Assembly: GCA_964640175.1 (NCBI GenBank)
Contig: CAZXFW010000016.1
Location: 1 to 40,531, forward strand
DNA from: JACKDX01 sp964640175
Lineage (GTDB): Bacteria; Myxococcota_A; Polyangia; Polyangiales; GCA-016699535
Length of the DNA stretch: 40,531 bases
Direction of reading: 5' to 3'
Each line of letters opens with the position of its first letter. The first letter of the stretch is position 1. The notes beneath the pieces were generated by a model. The model searched no databases and was not told where the DNA came from. It saw only the letters and a program-made list of their open reading frames with translations. Both the position numbers and the translations under genes were made by a program. Shown in pieces: positions 9,287 through 16,038 of this stretch.

Positions 9287-9512
9287 AGCCGCTCGTTCCC
9301 CCACTTCCGCGGCAAATAGCTGACGGCACGTCATGGCAATCGAAATTCTTTTCATGGCTAGATGTGTACAGGCTTTCTCTACGTTGTTCGTTGTCGATTT
9401 CTTCAATTCGAATCGGGTCCCATCGCGCGAAGTCCCACGCATGCTGCGTACTTTACCGCGACGCCCTGGAGGGCGTCACGTAGTCAACATGTACCATAGG
9501 ATGCGCCGCGGA
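9287..9512. other. upstream region of the efflux operon
   Basis: This stretch should hold the promoter or leader of the adaptor gene. It contains a small perfect hairpin, GACGCCC-TGGA-GGGCGTC (9460-9477), without a T-tract on either side. It could be a regulatory dyad or a weak Rho-independent structure. I see no convincing coding sequence. Confidence 0.3.
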
Positions 9513-9914
9513 CTAGGCTGCAGGCGGTGCCCTGGCGGCAGCGGTTGCAACCCGGTCAGCCGCCCGAAGGCCGTCCATGCGCATTCGGTCCACACGCCCA
9601 ACCAAGCCGCAATGCGGGCGGAGGTTATCAAGGGGAAGCGCTCCTGCTGGTCCGTGTCCATCCCAACCTAGCTCATCGAGACTTGCCTCGACGGCCTTGA
9701 GGCTGAGCAGCGCTCCCGACGCCCAATCCTTGCTATTCGGGAAAGCATGGATCGACAGAGCGCAGTCTCCTGCATGCGAATCCTGCGGCAGAACCATCGG
9801 CGCAGCCATCGCAGACAAGACACATGCCAGAGCGCTCAGCAATGCTAGGCAAAGAAGCCGGTTGCGCCTTCCAAACACTCCAGCCACATAGGCTCTTGGA
9901 AATTCATGCCACAT
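9513..9914 (-). CDS. doubtful small exported protein or gene fragment
   Basis: This open frame of 133 residues starts at ATG and has a positively charged segment (GRRNRLL), a hydrophobic core (LALLSALACVLSAMAA) and a possible signal cleavage site. Later comes LDELGWDGHGPAG, which recalls the GWDGHGA motif of some short uncharacterised bacterial proteins. The last 40 residues are Arg/Ala-rich and look like untranslated GC-rich DNA. It lies exactly where the body of the outer-membrane factor gene would be expected, between its surviving N-terminal fragment and the adaptor. It may therefore be scrambled debris. I do not recognise a function, and it may not be a gene. Confidence 0.25.
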   Translation of the reverse strand: MWHEFPRAYVAGVFGRRNRLLCLALLSALACVLSAMAAPMVLPQDSHAGDCALSIHAFPNSKDWASGALLSLKAVEASLDELGWDGHGPAGALPLDNLRPHCGLVGRVDRMRMDGLRAADRVATAAARAPPAA

Positions 9915-10003
9915 AGATCCGCAAATCCGACCTTAACTCCTAGGTATCAGGAGTATGCCGCAAACCCTATGCCTCGGCAAGGTATAGACGTCGCACCAAG
10001 CGA

Positions 10004-10223
10004 CTACCATATTGAATCCGCTCCTGCTCCAACTTGCGCGTTAACCTCTGGAAGGAAGATATTCACCCCGCAGTGCCGAGACTTCATTCTGAGCAATAAC
10101 AATCTCTTGCATCCGGAGATTGAGCTCTTGATTGTTTCTAAGCGCAGTCTCAATAAGAGACCGGAACGCACGAAACAGCAAGCCCCCCCAGATCCCCTCA
10201 GGCAACGGGAGAATTCTCGCCAC
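10004..10223 (-). pseudogene. N-terminal fragment of a TolC/OprM-type outer-membrane efflux factor
   Basis: The minus strand reads LIETALRNNQELNLRMQEI, then VIAQNEVSALRGEYLPS, the typical first helix and first strand of NodT/OprM-type outer-membrane factors, then hits a stop. Just before the break the plus strand has GGAAGGAA (10050-10057), a tandem 4-bp unit. Removing one copy restores the family sequence EYLPEVNAQVGAGADSIW. That frame soon ends at another stop (10004-10006), and nothing recognisable as the remaining 350 or so residues follows. Upstream, IWGGLLFRAF resembles the family WWxLFxD stretch with a further slip. The order (factor, adaptor, permease on one strand) fits a former three-gene efflux operon. 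The fragment is short, but the match to family pattern is good. Confidence 0.72.
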
Positions 10224-10258
10224 CTTGCATGAGCGACGAAGCGCGCTAGGTTCTTCGG

Positions 10259-11845
10259 ATGCTTAGGTTTGTGGAACTCATGGCCGCGCCGGTTGTGAGG
10301 CGTATGGTTTTAGGAAGCTTGGCTAGCTTATGGGGCAGCTGCACGCTTGGCGGCGCATCCTCCGGGTTCGCGGGTGACACAGACTCCCAAGAGGCATGGC
10401 CTGAGGGACAAATCGTGCATGCGTCAGCAGCTGCCACGATGACACAATGGGTGTTTGATCCACGCCGAGGCATATTCACTTACACTGTAAATCCATTTGA
10501 GCCGACACGCATCGAGTCGCTGTTATTGCCAGAACAAGCCCCAGATGGGTCGGTGACCGGTATCTCTAGCCTGTTTCCTTTTTCAGTCATCAAACTGAGT
10601 TCGGCAACACTTGGAGAAGCTGCAAACAAGAGCAACGACGTTTCGCCAATGATTCCGATTGCAAATTGTCCAAGTCATGTGACCGATGGGTTGTTTCGCC
10701 TCACGCCACTTGCACCCCCACGGGGGCGCTCATCGAGCATTGGCTCACAAATCTCTGAGCACTACACGTGGTCCGTAGCCAATGGGAATTGGAGCATCCA
10801 AAGTGCTCATTGCCTGCGCGAGGAACCCATCGGCTGGGAGGATGCTGCGGCGATCCGCGCAAACCTTCGCCAATTTACAAGCGATGACGCATGGCTTGAT
10901 GTGTTGGTGAAAAGAGTCCAATCGCTGAGGGGGCACGGCGTGCAATCGCTACGTAGCCCCAAGCTTGCAGCATGGCAAATCGAAGCGTTTTTAAGCAATC
11001 CAAAGTACGTTCCGTCGCCCGAGATTCGCGCTGTCTTTGAGGCTATTCTGGGTAATATGCGTGTTCATAGTTGGGAAAGTTTGGTGTTTCACTTGTCTGC
11101 AGCATGGCAGCAGTTTCTCAGCACCGTCGGTTCCGACGACAGAGTAGTGATCATGCGTCGCTTGGACCTAAGGGACCCGGCGTTTTCAGGAAACTATTCG
11201 CGTTCGGCCGAGATTAAAAGCGACGACTGGGTATACGAACTGATTCGAGACTGGACGGGGAACGGTTTTTTTGTGTTTGACTATGCTTCCAAGATTGAAA
11301 ATTCGGGTCAATGGGATGGCGATACGCTCGTCAATCTTGGCACGCTACGGCAGTGGACAAACGATTCTACGTTCACTGGGAACGTGCGCTTCGTTTATCT
11401 TGATGATTGGATTTTAACGGGCAATCTCACGATAGGGGCACTCAGTCATGCGGCGCGCTTTGCTGAAATCACCGATGCCTTTCGCATGGATGTGGTCACA
11501 GCCTTTCAATCAGATGATCCGTGGGACTTGACCGATTACTTAACCAGGTGGCCATATCAAACCAAGTTATCCCTTCATCGGGCGGCAGGCGTTGCAACGT
11601 ACATCATTCCAACCCTAACTTCCGTTACGTCACTCGAAGAACGCTCCTTGCTCTTCATCGACTGGATGCCTCCTTATTCTCTCGGTGTCTTGCCTTACCA
11701 CCGTGGGGACAAATTCAACAATGTGCGTTTCCGGTTGGATGGATCGGGGGCAATTTATTACTCGAATGCTCCTTTGCCGGGTGCTCGCACGGTGACGCTA
11801 TTTGATTTGCTAAATCTTCGCGTCTCCGATCCCCCTTATCGTTGA
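10259..11845 (+). CDS. lipoprotein with C-terminal phosphoribosyltransferase-like domain (paralogue)
   Basis: This 528-residue lipoprotein has a lipobox at SLWGSC (Cys28). The start at 10259 has an AGG about 10 nt upstream; ATG 10280 is an alternative that keeps the signal peptide. Residues about 30-190 are unlike the 962-residue protein at 134-3022. From about 195 to the end the two align: RQFTSDDAWLDVLVKRVQSL against RRFSNDEATLDVLVERVLSL, SNPKYVP against NNPNYVP, and VLPYHRGDKFN against MLPYHMGDGIN. The motif RFVYLDDWILTGN (Asp382-Asp383, Thr387-Gly388) parallels the DD-x3-SG of its paralogue and the PRPP loop of phosphoribosyltransferases. Sharing one domain behind different N-termini suggests modular lipoproteins. 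Function is unknown. A hairpin overlapping the stop may end transcription. Confidence 0.82.
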   Translation: MLRFVELMAAPVVRRMVLGSLASLWGSCTLGGASSGFAGDTDSQEAWPEGQIVHASAAATMTQWVFDPRRGIFTYTVNPFEPTRIESLLLPEQAPDGSVTGISSLFPFSVIKLSSATLGEAANKSNDVSPMIPIANCPSHVTDGLFRLTPLAPPRGRSSSIGSQISEHYTWSVANGNWSIQSAHCLREEPIGWEDAAAIRANLRQFTSDDAWLDVLVKRVQSLRGHGVQSLRSPKLAAWQIEAFLSNPKYVPSPEIRAVFEAILGNMRVHSWESLVFHLSAAWQQFLSTVGSDDRVVIMRRLDLRDPAFSGNYSRSAEIKSDDWVYELIRDWTGNGFFVFDYASKIENSGQWDGDTLVNLGTLRQWTNDSTFTGNVRFVYLDDWILTGNLTIGALSHAARFAEITDAFRMDVVTAFQSDDPWDLTDYLTRWPYQTKLSLHRAAGVATYIIPTLTSVTSLEERSLLFIDWMPPYSLGVLPYHRGDKFNNVRFRLDGSGAIYYSNAPLPGARTVTLFDLLNLRVSDPPYR

Positions 11846-11863
11846 TCATGGAAAAGCCATGAT
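11845..11863 (+). terminator. possible Rho-independent terminator
   Basis: ATCATGG (11845-11851) and CCATGAT (11857-11863) form a perfect 7-bp stem with a 5-nt loop, starting within the stop codon of the lipoprotein gene and followed by a weak T-rich run (ATTTTCTT). A second 12-bp palindrome, AGCGGATCCGCT, lies at 11880-11891. The rest of the 11846-12057 gap shows nothing else. Confidence 0.4.
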
Positions 11864-12057
11864 GGACATTTTCTTGGCGAGCGGATCCGCTTTGCGGTTC
11901 TTTACCAAATCACCATAAGCCACACTGTAACAGGCCTTCTAATACTACCGGAGCGGTCTATCGAGCAGACACGGGCAGTGATGGCGCTTCTATCTTTTCT
12001 GGCACATAGATACGCGCCTTATGGCTCTACATCACTGGACGCGCAGATGACAGTTAG

Positions 12058-12663
12058 TCACTTTGCGAGTCTGCTGCGTGGGGGGGCATCTTCGATGCAT
12101 TCGTCACCAAACAATACGGCATGGCCGAATTCATGAATTACCACCACGGATTCAACGAATTCTGGATCTTCAAAGCTATCGAGAACCGGTTTGAAAAGCG
12201 CGATGAGATGGTAGCCATCAATGGAGATACCCGGCACTTTCGCATTCTCGCCGCTATGATCCTTAAATTCTCCATTCCAGAAGAGAATGTATATGCTGCG
12301 CTCTGCGCAATTTAACATCCGACGTCTGATAGGTATGCGCAATATCTACGATGTCCTCCTCTGTAAACACATTGGCGTCAATTGCGGTTAGCTCTTGCAT
12401 ATCACTGAGGCCACCGAAAAGCACAAGTTGAGCAGGACCACGCTCAAAAAGCGACTCGACATTGGTGGCAAACAGGTCCCAGGATTACCATCTAAAGTCG
12501 AGCTAAACGTATACGGCTCCGCGCCAGGCTGACAATCTACTTTCACTCGCAAGTGCTCAACCTCTGGACCAAACAACACGGCGGCGGATGAGTCACTGCC
12601 GTCGCTAGAGGAGCAGCTACTGAGCATAGCCATCAACAATCTCATTAGCAGAACTTCACGCAT
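12058..12663 (-). pseudogene. broken zinc-metalloprotease lipoprotein (HEFGH)
   Basis: Three overlapping minus-strand frames rebuild one protein. Frame one (about 12663 to 12480) gives a lipoprotein signal MRLLMAMLSSC and VEHLRVKVDCQPGAEPY. Frame two (about 12478 to 12263) continues with WDLFATNVESLFERGPAQL, then DANVFTEEDIVDIAHTYQTS, and stops. Frame three (about 12317 to 12058) continues with ERSIYILFWNGEFKDHSG, PGISIDGYHLIALFKPVLDS and VIHEFGHAV, the last holding the HExxH zinc site. Intact relatives, as I recall them from Myxococcota, continue after HEFGHA with GLVN and a C-terminal HC...CVMY segment. Neither is visible here, so the end is lost too. At least two frameshifts and a lost C-terminus make this a pseudogene unless the sequence is faulty. 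It lies just downstream of another broken lipoprotein gene. Confidence 0.78.
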
Positions 12664-12725
12664 AAAATGCGGCAGAGACATAAATGCCTCGGCCGCAATC
12701 TCCGACTTTCCTTCGCTATCGTGCA

Positions 12726-13304
12726 CTAGGGACAGTTTGCATCAAAATCTGCATCGTCCTCAGGTGAGTCTTTGCCCGAAATTACGCGACACTCGTCATC
12801 AATCGAGGTGCAACTCACAGGGCTAATTTTCAGCGCAAGTTTTTCAAACGTGTATTCACAAGAAATTGTGTTTTTCAAACTCACAAGATTATACCCCGTC
12901 GTGGTAAAGCAGGTTTGAAGCTTTCCGACAGTCACATGACACTGAGAAGCAAATTCTTTAAATTCGGCCTCGAACTCAGCACTATCGCGATCAATCGTTT
13001 ATTCAGGCTTTGGAGGCGATTCGTCGATGCATGTTTCGGCATGCACATCACAACTCTCGTTGAGCGAGTCACCTAATGAAACCCCAACTAGGTACAGGCA
13101 ATTTTTTTAACATATCCGCATCAGAAACCTTGTTAAGGCGTTCTGCCAGGGATGCACACAGGGTCCGAAGCTCTTCCCCGTCTAGCTCCGAGACAAGCTT
13201 AATGACGTTAAGATTTCCGCCACCTTTCTTCTCGTCGCTGCAGCTCATTTGAGAAAACACAAATACTGACGTCAGCACTACCATGCCAGACGTATCCCAA
13301 ACAC
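12726..13304 (-). pseudogene. broken cysteine-containing lipoprotein gene
   Basis: The N-terminal piece (13284 to 13069) has a lipobox-like SQMSC and NVIKLVSELDGEELRTLC, then ADMLKKL, and runs out of frame at a run of seven T on the plus strand (13102-13108). The next frame carries on sensibly with CLYLVGVSLGDSLNESCDV, then ESPPKPE, meets an in-frame TAA (12999-13001), and resumes with SAEFEAEFKEFASQCHVTVG to the end at 12726. A third slip near the start is likely: GTG at 13304 with TAGGAG upstream would give a better signal peptide. The layout (short signal, spaced Cys, acidic tail EDDADFDANCP) resembles small Cys-bearing lipoproteins of myxobacteria. Function is unknown. It sits directly upstream of the broken metalloprotease, perhaps a former two-gene unit. 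Confidence 0.72.
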
Positions 13305-13420
13305 TCGGTCTCCTAATGCACTCCTCCTATTGAACAGCCTCTAGTTGAAAGAACCCCGAAGTCTTCGTGGGTGGACCGATATCCCATTGGGTTGCTGATG
13401 TATATCGACCATCAAACAAA

Positions 13421-14457
13421 TCATTCGTGCAAAATTTCCATGATGGCGTTTATTGGCTGTGATTTGATGCTTTTGCAAGCATGTCGCCTAAGCAACTGCT
13501 TCCGAACGGGGCTTGGTGAATGCAATCGGTTACGTTCCGACATCAACACCAAGTCGATCGAAACAGCTCGATGGGGATGGGACTGATTACGATTGTAGGT
13601 GCGGCAAAGATATCGCGTGTAGGCGGCTTGAAATTTTCTATTTCGTCTTTTGAGTAGGTTGATCATGTACTTACGCCATCGATGGGTTGGATAGTCATCT
13701 GCTACGTGATTTGGCTTCCTGAAGCTTACAGGCGCTGCACCTCTAAACAAATCGACATGACTTCCGCTAACTAGCGTGGCATCTGCGACAAACTAACCGT
13801 CTTTCTGCGGCGGCCGAGGAGCAAACATCCCCCGGCTTTGAACAAGCCGGCCGTAAGCCAGCGCGTGGCAACGGGAAACCCCGCGAGAAACTTGCCTAGG
13901 TGGGTAACAAAGTGATCGATCTGCAGGGAATACTGCACGGCGGAGAACTCACGTGTCCAAACCGGATCACTCTTAAGAACCACGCCAAACGTGTAAATCA
14001 TCGCAATCTGCAGCAGTAACGCCGCACTCGCAAACGAGCACACTGCCACTGTCTTTCGTGTGCGCGGTTCTCGCCAAGAGTCCCACGAATAACGCGACCC
14101 AAGCGGGAGAAAAACGCACCAAAACAACACCATGCGAAACAGTACATCCCCAGAGTGTAACACCAGCGGGTTTCTGTTATGGAGAGATACCAAAAGTAAC
14201 CAGCTGCCAATGGCGCAAAGCCTTGTACGGTATCCTAGAATCAGTCCGCCCGCGAACAGCCCTGCCACCGCAAACAGCAAGCCTTGATAAAGGGCGGAGC
14301 CGTTGACAAGGTGCAATGACCAAATAGGCGAACTCGTACGAAATCCGCGAACCATCTCCGAGCGAGCAAGAATACCCATGTCGCTATAGTGCGCGGACAA
14401 CGCCTGGCTACGAATGGCAAGATCAATTAGAATGAGCAGACCCAATAGGACGCGCAA
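13421..14457 (-). pseudogene. HTTM-family membrane protein with central deletion
   Basis: The N-terminal part (14457 to 13771) is typical HTTM (vitamin-K-dependent gamma-carboxylase-like): RVLLGLLILIDL, then SAHYSDMGIL, and LLVSLHNRNPLVLHSGDVLF followed by FLPLG. It ends after LLLGRRRKTVS. A second minus-strand frame (about 13792 to 13421) has the family's C-terminal end: SHVDLFRGAAPVSFRKP, THRWRKYMINLLKRRN, YTRYLCRTYN and VRKQLLRRHAC. The two frames meet at about 13771-13792 with a frameshift. Roughly 100 or more residues of the family's central membrane segment are absent between them. No ATG starts the frame: it opens after a stop near 14548 and only TTG/CTG codons precede the homology. 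Deletion plus frameshift plus doubtful start indicate a dead gene. Confidence 0.8.
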
Positions 14458-14548
14458 TACCGCCAGCGCCCTTAAGTCAACAGCGAAAATTCTCTGGATG
14501 CGTGAAGCTATCAGTTGGGATGCTGGTAAGGTAGACCGTTACGAGCTG

Positions 14549-14758
14549 CTATCGTGGGGCACTTGAGTAATCATCGGAGTAATCGTCCGAATTATCGGCG
14601 CTACATTCCTGCTCGCAATTTGATTCACTACCTTCACATTCGTTCTGCTTGGCACACATGTCCTTACACAAGCTTTTTGCCTCGGCTTCGTCGCTTCCAC
14701 AATCCAAGAGAGCGAGGAGGGTACACAACAGTATGAGGTGACGTGGCTGAAACATCAT
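14549..14758 (-). CDS. small cysteine-rich lipoprotein
   Basis: Starting at the ATG at 14758, or the adjacent ATG at 14755, this gives a protein of about 69 residues: MMFQPRHLILLCTLLALLDC, a good signal with lipobox ALLDC, followed by KDMCAKQNECEGSESNCEQEC and an Asp/Ser/Tyr-rich tail. AAGG precedes the start by about 8 nt. A run of ten T on the plus strand (14772-14781) lies just upstream, so expression could vary by slippage. The spaced Cys pattern suggests disulphides or metal binding. It lies upstream of the broken HTTM gene and divergent from the lipoprotein at 14949. Function is not recognised, and it may be shortened at the C-terminus. Confidence 0.65.
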   Translation of the reverse strand: MMFQPRHLILLCTLLALLDCGSDEAEAKSLCKDMCAKQNECEGSESNCEQECSADNSDDYSDDYSSAPR

Positions 14759-14771
14759 GAGAGTGCCTTTC

Positions 14772-14781
14772 TTTTTTTTTT
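14772..14781. repeat. homopolymer run of ten T
   Basis: Ten consecutive T (ten A on the coding strand of the small lipoprotein) lie 14 nt upstream of its start codon, just before the AAGG. Runs of this length slip readily in replication and could alter leader spacing. Confidence 0.6.
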
Positions 14782-14948
14782 GTATGCAGATGGCAATTGC
14801 GCTCGTCAACTCTTCGATGGCCTTTTGTACGGTGATGTGGCCACCGGGCGCTTTTCCCAACGGTCTTTGGGCCGGCCAATTTTTTCCCTTGCTGTCCACG
14901 GCTTCGATGGTAGGTGTCTATGTGGAGTCTTGGTTGAAGGAGTAAATC

Positions 14949-15995
14949 GTGAAAAAAACCTGCTTTTTATTGTTTGTGTTGATGGTGATTGCCTTGGCAA
15001 GCTGCCAAGCCGCTATGGAAAGTGAAACCGATGAAGCGGCAGGTGCCCAGTCTCAGAACACAAGCTGTGTGGCCTTGGGTCAGCAGCACGGCTACCCCTA
15101 CGACATGTTGCAGTGTCATAAGCGGGGAGCAGTGACAAATGCAGACGGATGCGACCCGTCATGGACGGGAGACAAAGCTTGGGTATGCGAAGTGTATAAG
15201 ACCAAACAGCCTCCCAACGATGAATGGGACTTGCTCAATTGGGAGGGACCTACCAAAACTTCGGCTGGAGCCACTGAATGCGACCTTTGCTTGGGATACA
15301 CTCAGGGCGGCAACGCGGAACTGAAGGGATTCTGGCAATTTACGCAGCCTGCCAGGGTGGTAGAAGTAAACGGGCGTTCGAGCATCAGCATTCGAGAATG
15401 CAGTATACTGCAAGCAGTTCGTACGCCTACTGGCCTAAACCCAACCACCCTTTATTGTGAGTCGGTAGCTTATCCTGCAGTGGTAGTACAAGGCAATCCT
15501 AAGGTCTTGCGGGATTCACAGACTCAGCAGAACTACAATGTAGGCCAAAATGTACTTTCTCTAAACGGACACATCGTTGCCAACAAACGTAATTTTAATC
15601 CCAGTTCTGTGCTCAACAATCAACGTGGCCATGCATTGTATTTCGGTCGTCTTAACTATCCATTGGAGATAGGCGTTGAAGTGGGTCAGAACTGGCAACC
15701 TCTCGCCCGTTACACTGCGGGCGGCCTCGGCAATTTGACTCAGTGCTTCTCTTCCAATAGAGCTGATTGTCCGCCGAACCTCTTCAGATCACCGGAATAC
15801 AATGCTTTCTATGGAGAAAACACACGGCAGGGAGGTGCCTTTCCCTTTAAATTCACGGTTAACGGCAATGCCCTATCGGTGCCCGGTTTTGAGACACTGG
15901 TGCATCGCCGAGGTCCAGAAGGTGAGTTTATGCACTGCGAGCCGCAGCTAGGCTCTCAAAGCTGGAGATTGTGCGCGAAAGTCATCCTGCCTTAG
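14949..15995 (+). CDS. lipoprotein of unknown function
   Basis: This 348-residue protein starts at GTG with GAAGGAG seven nucleotides upstream, the clearest ribosome-binding site in this part of the window. The signal peptide ends in the lipobox ALASC (Cys19). The mature part is rich in Cys, Asn, Gln and aromatic residues, with CDPSWTGDKAWVCEVY, ECDLCLGYTQGG and HCEPQLGSQSWRLCAKV, suggesting several disulphides and a beta-rich exported fold. I do not recognise a family. Unlike the four genes to its left it is open throughout. It is divergent from the small lipoprotein at 14549 and is followed, 43 bp on, by the FG-GAP lipoprotein in the same direction. Confidence 0.75.
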   Translation: MKKTCFLLFVLMVIALASCQAAMESETDEAAGAQSQNTSCVALGQQHGYPYDMLQCHKRGAVTNADGCDPSWTGDKAWVCEVYKTKQPPNDEWDLLNWEGPTKTSAGATECDLCLGYTQGGNAELKGFWQFTQPARVVEVNGRSSISIRECSILQAVRTPTGLNPTTLYCESVAYPAVVVQGNPKVLRDSQTQQNYNVGQNVLSLNGHIVANKRNFNPSSVLNNQRGHALYFGRLNYPLEIGVEVGQNWQPLARYTAGGLGNLTQCFSSNRADCPPNLFRSPEYNAFYGENTRQGGAFPFKFTVNGNALSVPGFETLVHRRGPEGEFMHCEPQLGSQSWRLCAKVILP

Positions 15996-16038
15996 GCGCT
16001 AAAGTGGCCGTCATGTTGAAGGATAGGCTACACTGATA

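Noticed and set aside
9460..9477. GC-rich hairpin as terminator
   Set aside because: The stem is perfect but short and no T-tract follows on either strand, so it is noted only within the upstream region.
13371..13586. Plus-strand open frame over the decay zone
   Set aside because: It is antisense to the C-terminal HTTM block, which has a clear family pattern on the minus strand.
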